In this document: positions 44,851 to 56,960 of the stretch, piece by piece | How the letters are laid out: every line of letters starts with the position of its first letter | Position numbering within the stretch: position 1 is the first letter of the stretch | Source of the DNA: Macrocystis pyrifera | Lineage: Eukaryota; Sar; Phaeophyceae; Laminariales; Laminariaceae | NCBI GenBank assembly: GCA_031763025.1 | Contig: JASSKH010000002.1 | Coordinates: 16,714,468-16,778,467 of the forward strand | Direction of reading: 5' to 3' | DNA length: 64,000 nucleotides | Program-made: the position numbers and the translations under genes | Notes under the pieces: generated by a model | Databases searched by the model: none | Seen by the model: only the letters and a program-made list of their open reading frames with translations | Told to the model about the DNA's origin: nothing

Positions 44851-46720
44851 ATATATATAAATATATGCATTCCATCCGGGGAAACACAAATCCCGCCGTA
44901 AATTCCTCAGGTGAATTGCAGTTACACAAATCACACAATACATGATACTCAGGCTTTGGTACGAGTAAATCCTACACACTGCACAACGTATGCATGCATG
45001 TAGTGTATGTAGAGACAGAACGTGATGGTGCGCGGCATGCGATTGCACGCGACAAAGCGGATATCCACATCCTCGAACTCAGCAGGAGCCCGAGGCCAAC
45101 ACCGCTGTACACTTGGCTAGGCAGATGGAGCGTCATATTAGGTGACGTTCTCAGGTATCTAGGTCGGTTACATGTAGTTGTTGGACTAACAACATGGACG
45201 CTTACACACCAGTCAAGGATACGCCAGGATGGTCCAGAAGCCAGAAGTCACGGCGCCTTCCCAAAGTAACCCACGGGCCTCAAGGGCCCCAAGGGACGTG
45301 GAGCAAACCAAGCATCAAATTGAGAAGAAAATAACCAGTGCGTGTACATGGAAGAAACAAAACGGAACCCCCTAGGAAAACGGTAAAAAAAGGCACGAAC
45401 AATGAAGTTTGTAAGTGTGGGCGTGTTGGGAGCCTGTTTTATGTCGATTTCAAATCGCCGTAGATGTTGTGAGGGATGCCGAACGGGAGACACACGGGTA
45501 CTAGGTTCGCCGACTCGCCGAGTTTCGGGTACCCGCCGACCTCGAAACCCGCGGGTTTCCAGTCAAACCCGAACCCGCCACGGGTTATGCCGGTCCGGAT
45601 TCAACCCGCCGGGTATCCGGGTTTTGTGAATGCGGGGTACACTTCTGCAATTGAGCTCGCATACAAGCCGACATAAGCCACAGTGATCGGCATCCTTCAG
45701 GTTCTGCCACGCCGATGGTCTGAAACTGTTTAAAACGACACTCGTCATCGAAGATGATATTATTCGTGGCATACCATGCACCTGCCCAACGAAGCGCATA
45801 ACTCAACTACAGTACAAGTCACACAGCGTTTCGGTGCCAAGATTTGACTCGTCTAAACAATAAACGATCAGATGGGCCTCAGTCTCGGGAAAAACGTCGA
45901 AGCCACGGTCAGCAGCAGCGTCCCATAGAAGTATACTATCAGGGCACGGCAAAGGGAGTGAGCGCACCGCTATATTTTTACCATGAAGAAAATTACGCTG
46001 GGCGAGGAATGGTCGGTGATCAATTCCTTGTACTTAGGTTATGCGGTAGTTGATAATTGAACTCGGAGGCTGAGTTCATCGAGCCTGTGTCTACCTAGCC
46101 TGTGTCTACCTCAGTCCACCATATTGACCAACGTCAAGCATGGCTCTACATTTGGTTCCATCCTTTACGGGTGCTGCAGCATACTACCAGTATGAGTACT
46201 GTACGGTGTGAAACAGCATAGTCATTGAAATCTCTCGAGCGGATCTCAGTGTTCGATTGGCGCTGAGATGATAGGCTTGCAACACGATTTTTCTTACTCA
46301 CCTGCACGGACGCCGTTGGTCCATTCGATTCATGGACGTATCCAACTAATTGATTCAAGCCTTTACAAAACCTCGAGATTTGACACTCTTTGACGCGAAC
46401 GGCAGTGTGCCTTTACATGAAAATATGGAAATGTCCTAGCGATTAACGCCACACAATGGCTACTTCGTTGGAATGGTTTGTCAAAACGACTTTCTGATCG
46501 TGCTTTACTCACGAGCCAACAGTAAAAAACACACGCAAGTAGTTGAGTTTAGGTCGACCGCTGGTGTTTAATATTCGTGCAGAACTTGTGCCAAACCAAC
46601 AAACCGGGTGAAACGATCGACCTTCCCCGAACCTGAATCAGAAAAAAATCGAGCGTCGGACTTGCCGATACGTGTTGCAATGTGCAGGTAAAAAATACGA
46701 CATGGGCTAACTGCTTCAAG
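44851..46720. other. no gene recognised; (GGGT/ACCCG) patch at 45480-45640
   Basis: Mostly unique sequence. At 45480-45640 GGGTAC, ACCCG and CCCGCGGGTTT strings alternate in both orientations and can fold on themselves; a similar patch lies at 52030-52350. Frames here are short and without motifs. Confidence 0.45.
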
Positions 46721-46729
46721 TGTTGAAAG

Positions 46730-47225
46730 CTAGCTGCTCTCGGGGGGATACAGTTTGCATTGCCTAATGTGCAACGTGTGACAGCTAGAGTACCTAGCTT
46801 CGTACCGATCTGATGGACTCGATTCTTGTTTCCTTACACCGATCCCGGTAGTCTTGGGCGAGCCATCGATGTCTCCCTTCGCGCCGGTACTATCCCCTGG
46901 TTCCGCTGTGTTCATCTTGACGGGGCCTCGATTTATGAGCGAAGTTTGGCCGTTTAGCTGTACCTGCGACGCGTCAGAATACTCCTTCAGCGGTACGATG
47001 ACATGGCCGTAATCATGCATTCCTATGAGGTGATACCCGTACGTGAAGGGTGAAACTGCGCAACATACGCAAGGTTTGGCATAGAAATGCGGCAAGGGTA
47101 CTGTAATGTCGATGCACAACACCGGGCATACATCTGGAGCGCGAGAGCATATGGATCTCTGCCGCGATCTCCACATTTGCTTGGTGCGCACGCATGGTAC
47201 GCAGGAAGGAATTGATAACAAACAA
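46730..47225 (-). CDS. unassigned open frame
   Basis: A frame of about 160 codons (central part FTYGYHLIGMHDYGHVIVPL, then a Gly/Asp/Ser-rich tail) overlaps another frame of 145 codons at 47023-47460 on the same strand. Both have reasonable composition and neither resembles a family I know. At most one can be coding at the overlap. Treat as a candidate exon only. Confidence 0.2.
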
Positions 47226-47484
47226 GATGTCTCTGTCTGCCTCGTGCAGCCTCTATTTTTCGTGAGTATATGATACGCAGAGAGAGACTGACCGTGTCAA
47301 ACCCGCTGGTGTCACCAACAGCTAGGCTCAGGAGCCAGGAGTGTTTTAATGCCAATTTCTGCCCAATACATGTCCGAAGGTCGATACGAGAAAAAATGAA
47401 ACGTATCTTTTTAACCAATGACAACGTCTCGCAAGAACACCAGCCATCAACAAATTCCATGAAGTAGCGGCCAACATGTCAACA

Positions 47485-47605
47485 GCCCCAGCGCGAGAAC
47501 ACAAAATACTTGATACCCGGCGGCATACCACCTGCGGTGAGAGAGGTGAAAAGTGAAAACAAGAAATAAGTGTTGCATGGCGGCGTACTACCTGCGAGAG
47601 AGGTG
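47485..47605. repeat. short tandem duplication
   Basis: GGCGGCATACCACCTGCGG...GAGAGAGGTGA (about 47518) recurs as GGCGGCGTACTACCTGCG...AGAGAGGTGA (about 47579), period about 60 bp. Confidence 0.6.
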
Positions 47606-47612
47606 ATTAAAA

Positions 47613-48047
47613 CTATAAGTACATTATTTGAAGCGGGAAGTATAGGGACGAAAGAGGACGGAGGATGATGGCGAAGCTGCGCAGGCGACTGCTAACGCTG
47701 CTGGTCCTATTATAGACGCGTTTCGGATCGGATGTCTCTTGCATGTCCGTTCTGCTACCGTTCAGACATAAACGCGCCGCCCTCATCCAGTATGCGCGCC
47801 TCCTGCCTTTCTTGCGCCTGGTGCCCTCCCCACCCCCCTCGCCCTCGCTCTCGCTTTTTACCCAGGGCCGCAAATTATCCAAAATCCTTGTCTCGATTAT
47901 TTGGTCTGTGTCTTGTTGCTGCAGCGGCGTTGTTGCGACGGGGGGTGGCGGGGGCATGGTGCTTGAGCGGCAGCCTTCTGCGACTACGTGGGAGAGGGCT
48001 TCAATCCTTGACCGTTGCCGTTTGTTCTGTATGGGTCGCCGAGGCAT
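47613..48047 (-). CDS. unassigned basic protein, 144 aa
   Basis: ATG at 48047 opens a frame starting MPRRPIQNKRQRSRIEAL, then a PPPPP and Gln-rich stretch, a SESEGEGGGEG acidic/Gly segment and a KKGRRR basic cluster, ending at 47613. The opposite strand also stays open (47743-48219), so coding cannot be assumed. The basic-acidic pattern suggests a disordered nuclear-type protein, or one exon of it. No homologue is recognised. Confidence 0.3.
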   Translation of the reverse strand: MPRRPIQNKRQRSRIEALSHVVAEGCRSSTMPPPPPVATTPLQQQDTDQIIETRILDNLRPWVKSESEGEGGGEGTRRKKGRRRAYWMRAARLCLNGSRTDMQETSDPKRVYNRTSSVSSRLRSFAIILRPLSSLYFPLQIMYL

Positions 48048-48468
48048 ATACAAAGACAGACGGCAGCAGCAGAAAAAGCGGAAAAAAATAGTACCATCAT
48101 TAATAGTAAATCTCGTACGAACAGTTGCTAAATTCGGACAATACCTATTGAACTTTATTATCAGTACAATAAAACTACTCATTAATTGTGAACTATATTA
48201 CAAGTACGATTCACCCTAAATACGATACTTTCTTCTATTTGTATAATAAAAAGATGCCTCTATCGCACTAAATAATATACAAAAATCGACCGATTCTGAT
48301 GCCAAGCCGAGGAAGACGTGGAAAAAGAAACGTTGCTGCGGCTCCTGCTCACCTGCTTCAGCAGAGATTGCTCGGTCACCCGCTGCCTACCGGCCCATGC
48401 TTTCGTGGCTGCCATCTTCCTTCCATCTGCCTGGACTTCATTCTCTCGAAGCCAAGCCACTCTTGGAT

Positions 48469-48980
48469 CTACATTTCGTGTCGACCTCCCTGCTGAGATG
48501 AAAGTGATTCTTGGTCAGCTCCGTGATAAATTGCCAATACCAGTTTGTTCCTTTCTTTTCTCAGCCCATCTGTGACAAACGGCAATCTCCCAATTTCTGC
48601 CTGCAGATTCACAGCTCGCGCCTCCTCTGCACGCCTCCGTCCTTCCTCCTCACGCCTCCTCTCCTCTTCCTTTCGCCTTCGCTCCTCCTCGGCACCCAGC
48701 GCAGCTTGCGCTGAGCGTATTTCCGCTTGCGCGCGCAGCCTGCTCTCCTTCTCCGCCGCCAACGTTGCTACTGCTTCGACACGCCGCCTTTGCTCCGTTT
48801 CCGTTGCTTCTTTCCGCTCCTCGGCCAGGTGTTCGGCTGATCGGCGGGCTTCAACCTTCTCATCGCATGGAGCGCCACGTCGCAAGCCTGTGCCACAACG
48901 CTGTGGCGTCGCTCCATCATTTGAAGCTCGCGGCCCTCTGCGGCGTTCTCAACACGCCTGATCCTCCCAGCTTCAGACAT
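48469..48980 (-). pseudogene. coiled-coil protein with one frameshift
   Basis: ATG at 48980 begins MSEAGRIRRVENAAEGREL and runs about 38 codons. The same protein character then continues in the next frame from about 48865 (VEARRSAEHLAEERKEAT...) to the TAG at 48469. The second part is a long charged coiled coil, with repeated EERRR(K/R)EEE near its middle and a LPFVTDGLRKERNKL end. A single-base indel near 48870 would join them; a very short intron is less likely. The family is unknown; such proteins are often structural or cytoskeletal. It could also be an intact gene with a sequencing error. Confidence 0.45.
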
Positions 48981-48999
48981 TGTAACTCCAGTTCGAGCG

Positions 49000-50650
49000 A
49001 GAAACTCATCGCCGTTTTTTTTAGAGCTGCGTGCCTCTCTGTTTTTGTCCTGGTCTTTCGTGGCCGAGAATCACCCATTTTGCTCAAACAAGCGATTTTC
49101 GGCGGACTGTATCTCCTTGGCAGATGGCTTCATGGTGGTGCGGTTTCGTGCGACGCGTGAACAAAAACCAGATGCAGAATCCGGGAGATTCACACTTTAT
49201 ACACGTTACTTGACAACACATGCTGCTGTTGAACAGAGCGAAACATACGTGAACTCACTGACTTTGGGGACATTTCCACTCGTAGCGTGGTCGCCAGAGA
49301 GCGGATCAGCTTTATTTTTCGCCCGAACACTAGATAACGTGGGTTTACAGGTGTCATAATAGTTTGAAGCCCCAAATCGTGACGTAGAGCGAGCTAGCTA
49401 TGATTCCATAACGAACTTTTGAGTTGTATACTATTCTCAGGACCTGAGGGAACAAAAGGCATTCTTGACCTTTTCTTGTGTCCTTTGGTTAATAAATTTG
49501 ATTAGCCTGGTATGCATCTCATCGCGTTCATCATGCCACTTTTTAGTGGTCGATATGCACCACGTTCCTAATCCTAACAGTATTCTGGTGTGGTTCATCC
49601 ACTGAAGAGGGAATTCCTTGATTCGAGAGGACGGACTTGGACCGTTCCCGAGGGGCTCCTTGTCATCGCTATGTGACAGGCGGCTGGGCCATTGCCATAC
49701 GGTCTCCTGGGAGTCGGTGGTGCTTCGCATGCCTATTAAATTGGATGCCTTCGCTCCTCTTTCCCGAGACAAAACGAAAAATGAGTGTTCGTATTTGCAC
49801 CTTTCGAACCTGTACGTATAGGTGTCAGCCTAGCACCACTAAACCCTTCGGAGGAGGGGGGTATCCTCATCTCATTCATGGCCGAAGCCGTGAGGGGGGG
49901 GTAGCTGCAACGCTCCGAGCAGCTGTCATGGCCACCTGGCTGAAACGTATCCATTGCATAGACTCCATTGCTCCGACGCCGCCATTTTCCCCCCCCATAT
50001 AGCCAACTTGCGGTTCGAAAGAAGACGATGATAAGGTCCGGGCAGAGAGTGCTCGCAAGGCCGCCATGTTTCGATCTATTTCCCACATGGTACGCACGTA
50101 AGGATGGCAGCCCCTCGTTGATTGCGAGGGAGCGGGCATGACACGGGACACATTCTTCGCTACCTCCGACGGTTCTTTTAGCCCGTGTAGATCTAGACTA
50201 TTATTCAAGGTGAAACATTAATAGGAGAGACTGTGGTGCCGATGCAATTCATTGAACCGTGCGGCATCGGTGTATACTTAAGCACGTCGACTAAATTTTC
50301 AACCACAACGTGAAAATTCATCAAACCCGATGCTTTAAAAAGAAAAACACTTTTTTCACCGTGTTAAACAAAGAAGTGGGCGCCTATTCGCTCACTATAT
50401 CCACACGCGCTAAAGGGTCTGTCGGGTGACAAGTTGGGGCGCCAAAAACACGCGCCTGTAGTATGCGATGGCGGCTTCAGATTTGTTGTGAGGTGACTGT
50501 TAGGCGGCGTATGCACACGACACGGTAGCACCGAAACATTGGCACCTAGGTCCTGATCCGCGTATCATATGGTGTGATGCGCACCATATAAAATATACAA
50601 CATATCTCGGGCGTTAGGGACCGTGAACTGACTTCCTAAGAGTCTAGTTT
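49000..50650. other. no firm gene; one weak minus-strand frame
   Basis: On the minus strand 49437-49772 keeps an open frame whose end (RILLGLGTWCISTTKKWHDE and a Lys/Arg-rich tail) looks protein-like but has no ATG at its upstream limit. Nothing else can be supported. Confidence 0.2.
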
Positions 50651-51399
50651 TTTAATTAACGCGAGAGGGGGAGAAGCGGGGGGAGGTTACAAGAACCTCT
50701 AGCACTACTCGTGGAATTGTATGTGTGGAGGAGCGAGGGGAGGCGTGATATGCTCAAGGGGGAGGAATGAAGCCAGTACTCCGAAAGACAAAACTGAGAA
50801 AAGGCTAAGCACAGACCACAAAACAAGAAGGACCAAATCATCCCAAAGTTGAAGATATTGATGGATGCCAGGTTGTTTGCTGTTGCTGATTGCATGTGTA
50901 CGTGATCTTCGTTTCGTAAATGATGCATGTGTATTCATACCACTTCGCCAGTGGTGCTACGGGGCGTGTATGACACCATGATACATCTACTCTAGGTCGA
51001 TGGGCTTGGTGGTGATGATCGGCCGCTGGTATGTATTGTATACAAACTCGTGAGGGCTGCTGGCGGTGGTGTGTGGTGTGTTTTGCATGGTGGCGTCGAT
51101 TTGTTATGGTAACATGATAACGTGCTAGGCACGTCTATAGCTAGCTGTGCCTATAGTTTGCCAAGTGACTATAGTACTGCTGCTGTACGCCGAGCATTTC
51201 AACTATATGTTCATGTATGAAACGCATTTTTTGTGCGCAACACATTCGCTTTCTCTCCCGATTGCGGGTCGTTCCTCGCGCTCTCGGCTGCGCGGCACGC
51301 AGGGGGGCCGCGTGTACATCACAGCGTAGATGTGGGTCTCGGCCGGGCTCCGTAGCGCTTGGGCCGGGCGTCCAAAGTCGCCCAATCTGGCGTGTAATC

Positions 51400-51860
51400 A
51401 TGGGATGGCGTTCCGCCGAGCCAGAGCCACGCAGGACGATGGAAAGCCCACAAATGAATCCTTTCCTCTGCTGCAGACTGCTGCTGTATCATGTCTGACC
51501 ACACTGTCCCCTAAGCTCTCTACCATGTGGCAGTCACGGACCAGCAGCAGTTCATCAAGCTCTTCTTTTTGTGACGGCCACGGAAGGTGCATTTGTCCGC
51601 GTGCGCGTGTGTGCCGTGTTTCCTGTCGACCTAGGAACTAGGGACGAACACATATGTATATCACTTAAATAAAAAATAATGCTGCGCACACTTAAGGTTC
51701 CCCTTCGGTAAGTGGCTAGGGGAATGGCGCAAGGACGATATAAGAAATAAAATACCTGCACACCCTTCGACAAGAACGATGAGATAGAGGAGCGTGACAA
51801 ACGCCTTGAAGTGGTCAAACTCTGCATCAGCGGCGAACCTTGTATGGTGGCTGGGTGGGT
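51400..51860 (-). CDS. possible internal exons of an unknown minus-strand gene
   Basis: At about 51838 to 51757 on the minus strand a short segment reads FAADAEFDHFKAFVTLLYL and onward to VLVEGCA, hydrophobic enough for a membrane segment. An ACAAG acceptor-like site precedes it and a GCAG|GTATTTTA donor-like site follows. A second frame at 51592-51398 (KEELDELLLVRDCHMVESLG) lies downstream. The linkage is not proven and no family is recognised. Confidence 0.25.
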
Positions 51861-52029
51861 ATGGGTGTATGGGTGGGTTGGACGTGGGATGGTCGATCCC
51901 ACCACCAGCAACACCACCCACCACCAACAGCGTTCATTGTTGAGCGATTCGCGTCAGCGCAAAAACCATGTACTTTGTATTTTAGTGGGTGGACTGCTGA
52001 TACAAATATACGATATCTGATGAAGAGTC

Positions 52030-52360
52030 GGAAACGAAGTTTTGATAATACTTGAGGTGTTACCCGACGAGTACCTGTCTCAAACGGGTACCCGCCTACT
52101 TTCGGAATAAAACACCGGATACGGCCATTCCGGGCGAGTACCCGGGTACCCCTTTAACGGCGGCTACCCGTATAACACCCAGGTACCCGTTTAATGGTGG
52201 ATGTTCGTACAACACCCGGGTACCCTTCCGACAGCCGCATACCCAAGTACCCAGGGCGTGAATACTCAGCGAGTATGAAATGTTACCCGCGCCTGGGACA
52301 GGCAGTAGCAAGCCGGGTGATACTCGCGAGTATCCGGGAAAATAGCCAAAGGGTAACACC
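52030..52360. repeat. GGGTACCCG-type palindromic repeat patch
   Basis: About ten GGGTACCC, ACCCGGGTAC or GTACCCG strings occur in 320 bp, on both strands, with spacing near 25-40 bp. The separators (TTTAACGGCGGCTA, TTTAATGGTGGATG) are themselves repeated. It looks like a degenerate short tandem array that can form many hairpins. Confidence 0.6.
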
Positions 52361-53135
52361 CCTAGAGACTAAACGCCAACTACTAAATGATGGGCTACGC
52401 ACTGGCACAGCATGTACTGGCAGTAGCATTCTACTGATTGACCCGGCCAGTGTATTCGCCAGAAGTTTTCATCTTACGCTGACGAGACAAGACATAGCCC
52501 CTCGATCCTACTCCCCTCGGTTTCCATCATCACACAATCGCCGGCACCCATTCGGAGCCCTTGTATCCATATAGCAGTTTGTCGTTCACTACAGCAGCAC
52601 ATACCCCAGTATACCTCCCGCTTCGGCCTACCCCGACCTGGGGCGGGCCGACGAAGCCTGCCAGGACCTGAAACCGCCTAGCGGCACCCACACGGGCCTC
52701 GAGTCTCGAACTGGTTAGCGAGGGAACCCTGCGCGGTCTAGCTGGTGGACTTGTCACTTTAAGGACCGCGTGGGGTAGTCTAGTGGTGAGGCCTTTTATT
52801 TTTAACCCCAACGTCAAGGATTTAGTACCTTCAAGAGCAGCGCGGGAATATCACCACAGCAGAGAGCGCCATATATGCAGCCTGGGGAATGAAGAGGCTA
52901 GCCACCACGTGAGAACACATGCGCGACAGGAAGAACGGGAGTATCGGTGTTGGCAGGGACGGCTGCACCCGGTCGATGAAAACCAAGGCGCGTACCGAGC
53001 TACGAAACCGAGAGGAGCCAGATTCGTAGTAGAGAGAAAACAGAAACAGAAAACACTAAAGAGGAGGAGGGGACGAGCCTCTCGTCGGTTGGCTTAAATC
53101 CTACCACGCGAGGCTCGTAAGAGGCAGAAGGAGGC

Positions 53136-53640
53136 ACTTGTGCAGGAGCGACCTACAACGTGCGCACCCTGGCTGTGAAGGGAAAGAACGGGTATGGCAT
53201 TACGAGCGCTTACTGGCGAAGGTCCAACAACTTAGCTGTGACTTCATCGGCCTGCAGGAAACTCGAACAGCTGGCAGGACGACCTTCCGCGTCACGGGGT
53301 ATCAAGTTTTCTGTTCAGGTCAGGAGAAAAAAGCCGCCAAACAAGGCCTGCACGGGGTTGGTTTGGCAGTCAAGGAGTAAATATGCCGTCAAGCTTCGTA
53401 TACGCACGAACTCATTGAAGAAGGGCTCATGCCGATGCGCTTCGAGTTGGCTGGTACATACGAGGCAGTTAATTTCGTCGTGGCGTACGCTTCAACAGAG
53501 TGCACCAAGGACGCCGAGCTGAAAAGCATTTTCTGGCAAACTCTGGAGGACTTAGTCGAACAAATCCCAACGAAAGAGTGCGTCTTTGTACTGATGGATG
53601 CTAATGCACAAACTGGTGTAGTGGTTATGAAATAGGGTAC
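53136..53640 (+). pseudogene. LINE apurinic-type endonuclease domain
   Basis: Frames in succession carry ATYNVRTLAVKGKNGYG, CDFIGLQETRTAGR (the catalytic Glu block), GLHGVGLAVKE followed by a TAA, then RFELAGTYEAVNFVVAYAST and VFVLMDANAQTG (the D-x-N block). The order and motifs match the endonuclease/exonuclease/phosphatase fold that nicks the target for such elements. At least one frameshift (about 53195) and one stop (53378) inactivate it. Confidence 0.8.
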
Positions 53641-54499
53641 GGGGAGCATACGGCCGGGATACTATCAACGGTAATGGAACACGAGCTCTGCCGGTCGCTA
53701 CCAATTGCAAGCTAGCTCTCAACAGCACTTCTTTCAGCACACAACAGTGCATCGCATGCGCACAACGGCACAGGCCCGAATGACCGTGAGCGGATTGCTT
53801 ACACCCTAACCCGACAAGCTCATCGGCCTAGAGATGTTAAAGTCGTTCCTTAGCCTCCGTCACCAGCTAAGGCTGACTCAGACCACAACATCGTATACAT
53901 GATGGTTCACCTCTTTGGTCACCTTGATCATACCGACAATTACGCATGACGCCAAAAAGCCGACAGTTCGACAGACAGGTATTCGTGTCCAATGGAAATT
54001 GTCGTGAGCAAGTAGTCGCGAGGGTCGTTTCCACTGTCAACTAACCGTTTCAGCCCCGTAACACTGTTCATGTGCTTCTCTGTTCACCATAACCATCATC
54101 GATACAGTAGAAGCAGAAGCACCTCCTTCACCATGCCGACAACGCAAGCGTGGATGGTGCGAGTCTGCCGAAACCTCGGCTGCTTTCAAAATAGCATGGA
54201 CCGCGGGAGAAGGTGCGAGACAACTCTTGCGCGCCCACCCCCCGGATAGAACCGCGTGGAAACCTTTGAGGACCGCGTGTTTGAATATGCAGGAGGTGAA
54301 TGCCGCAAAAGTATATGCGAATTTTGAAGAGAAGTGCACCGAAACCAAGAGATTTTTAGCCGGAAACGACCAGCTAAGCTTTGTTAAGCACCTTCAAAGT
54401 ACGGTAGGGTTGGAAGGGAAACAAGTGAGAAGCCAGCAGTTTATTAGGGACGAGGATGGCACGCTACGACGGGATCACGTGCGAATTCGTGAACCATAG

Positions 54500-56290
54500 G
54501 TGAGGGTTTTCCACACACTCCTGAACACGAAATGGCTGCAACTCGATCCCACTATCATCGATCCATTGCCACCGCGACAGCTTGGACCATCGCTTGGAGA
54601 CGAGCCATCCCCGGACGAGATGACCGAAGTAACTAAGGCCATGCCGAACTGGAAAGCGGTTGGGGCAGAAGGCCTTCCAGCCGAATGACTAAAACTCGAA
54701 CACCGCGAACTCGTCCAGTGCTTTCACCACATCCTCATCAATGTTTGCATAACGGGAGAAGTCCTCAACAATGGAAGGATGTGATCATCAAGGTTCTTAA
54801 CAAGAAAAGGATTGTTCTGATTGCAACAACCACAGAGGGATTTCCCTTGTTGCTCATGCAGGCAAAGTATTGTTTCAAATAGTTCGCCTCCCGCCTTAGC
54901 AAATACTGCGTGGATAAGGGCATACTCCCTGAGGAACAGTGCGGTTTTCGTTCGGCACCACCAACAGTTAACGTGCCGTTCGTCGTGCGACGATTGCAAG
55001 AACTCGGACGAGAGAGAAACACGTACATGTGTTTCATTGAGCTGCAGAAAGCGTATGACTCTGTCGACCGAGAGCTGCTGTGGTAGGTACTCACCCGCTT
55101 TGACGTACCAGCCAAGATGCTTACAGTCATTCGTCAGTTCCACGACGGCATATGGGCTTGCATGCGTACAGATGATGGCGAGCACTCAGAATCGTGCGAT
55201 GTCACGCAGTGGCTACGACAAGGCGGCGTGCTGTCGCCGTTGTTGTTCAACGCATCATTTGCTTCTGCGATGCACGTTGTTTTACTGTATTACGCTTCAA
55301 CGAGGACGAAGACAAAGAAAGGGATCTGGTGCACCTCGAGGAGGAAAGTGGTCGAAAAATTGGTGCCATTGTCTTGCGTGCAAAGGGCAGTATGGGGCAT
55401 GTTGTACGCCGATGACGCAGGAATTGTCTCGAAGACGGCGGGGGGACTTTCTTAAATGATGACAGTCATTGTGACCGTCTTCGAAGCAGCAGGCCACACG
55501 GTTTCGGAAAAGAAGACGGAGACGATGTTTTTACGAACACGGGAATATCCCCTGCTTCACCGCTCGTGATCGAAGCAGCTGGCCAGAGGTATAGACAAAG
55601 GACCCAGTTTTTATACCTCATGCGGCATTATCCTCGGAGGCGCTGACCTCTCGCTCGAAATCGAACGACGGATCCGTCTCATGCGGGCATGCCCCAAACG
55701 GCTCGGGCCGGAGCTTTACCATATGAAGACGGCCCCACTTGGTCTGAAAGTCTGCATGTTGAAGGTCGAATTGATTAAGACCCTGCTGTACGGATGTGTG
55801 ACGTGGACGCTCAGTACGCAATACTTTGCCAGGCTCCGATCGGTGCGCCACCAAGTCCTCCTGCGAGTCATTGGTTTCTCGCCCCGACAGCGTGGCGACT
55901 ATACGACATTTTCGTACTCGCCTCAACAAGACACAATGCAAAAGCATCGGAACGACCATCCGTAAACGGAGGCTCTTCTTTGCGGGGGCCGTGGTGCGAC
56001 AACGCAAGATGCATAATCCAGTCGGGTGATGTTTGCCACGACGACGACCGGTGGAGAGGGCCGGAGACCGGGCGGGCAGCCAAAGACTTGGGCATAGATG
56101 CCTTGTTGAAGGCCTCAAGGTGTTTCGAGCCACCGAGGGGCCGAAAGAACATTCCCCGTTGGTGCTCGGCGTAGAGACCGCGGTGAGTACCGTTGCAGCA
56201 AAGAAGGCGGGCAAGTGGTACCGGGGGGTCCTCGAAGCGGCCGAACGTTTAATGGTCAAGTGGCACAAGGATGAGGCGGGAGCGGAATAG
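54500..56290 (+). pseudogene. LINE reverse transcriptase and C-terminus, decayed
   Basis: Landmarks: MPNWKAVGAEGLPAE, a LPEEQCGFR block (54925), YMCFIELQKAYDSVDREL (motif A), [18 protein letters not shown] (motif B), [14 protein letters not shown] (motif C) and KWHKDEAGAE at the end. Stops interrupt after LPAE (54685), at 55084 and near 55454, and several frame changes occur between. The 3' part (55620-56290) contains an ILGG-like start and a Trp/Arg-rich tail. Confidence 0.75.
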
Positions 56291-56319
56291 GCAGAGCCAT
56301 GCATCCATTGTGGGTGGTG

Positions 56320-56960
56320 CCCGAGGGAATGGGAGGAGGTGGGGGGCAACAGTCGTAAGGAAAGCGCGGTTGACGAAGGCAGGAGGGACACAGCCGACAG
56401 GGTAGCAAGCTACCAGGCCGACTATTAGGTAAAACCTGTCTAGGCCACTCGCACCGCAAACCTCTGCGGTTGCTTCAACTGCAAAGCTGTTGTGTTTTGG
56501 TTTCCCTTTATGTTTGCCTTCCGTCCTTATCCTTGCTGTATGAAAGAAGCCCTGTCTGGCTTGGTAGGAAGAAGTCCTGCCTGGATTGGTGGGCGGTCAG
56601 CCTGTTTTTCTTGATGACATTTTCTTATTCCTGTTTCGCTTTTTGTTCTATTTGATGTATTGTTCGTAGCAACTCCCCCAGGGGGGCACGACAGCGATGC
56701 TACTATCTCACGTAGTGTTTTATTTTATTTTGTTGTGGTTGCTTCTTGACTTTGCTTTCTGTGCTTCCGTACGTGAATTTATATACTTTTTCTCTCTTTC
56801 TTCATTCTTGTACGTATGAAAGAAGTATTGCTTCGTGGGCGGATGACGAGCCTGTTTCGGTTGTTGTGAATCGCCTGACACATCTTCTCCGGGGGTGGGG
56901 CACGGTTGACGAAAGCAGGAAGGGGCGGCAGACAGGATAGCAAGGTACCATGAACTGCCG
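56320..56960. repeat. diverged duplicate after the LINE
   Basis: 56335-56600 and 56745-56960 share GTGGGG(C/G)..CGGTTGACGAA(A/G)GCAGGA, GACAGG(A/G)TAGCAAG(G/C)TACCA, GTATGAAAGAAG and GTGGGCGG...AGCCTGTTT. They could be two copies of a LINE 3' tail. No gene. Confidence 0.5.

Larger units (their letters stand above)
53100..56440 (+). mobile_element. decayed full-length-type LINE with endonuclease and RT
   Basis: Remains of one non-LTR retrotransposon in order: AP-type endonuclease (53136-53640), linker (54200-54700), reverse transcriptase (54880-55560) and C-terminal region (55620-56290), broken by many stops and frameshifts. It is older than the LINE at 38.8 kb and of a different lineage by its RT sequence. 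Confidence 0.8.

Noticed and set aside
47743..48219. Plus-strand frame of 158 codons
   Set aside because: It mirrors the minus-strand frame at 47613-48047 and lacks motifs; at most one strand can be coding and the minus frame has the more coherent basic/acidic pattern.
52770..52800. A-box-like TAGTCTAGTGG upstream of the 53.1-kb LINE
   Set aside because: No B box follows at a suitable distance, so a tRNA or SINE cannot be supported.
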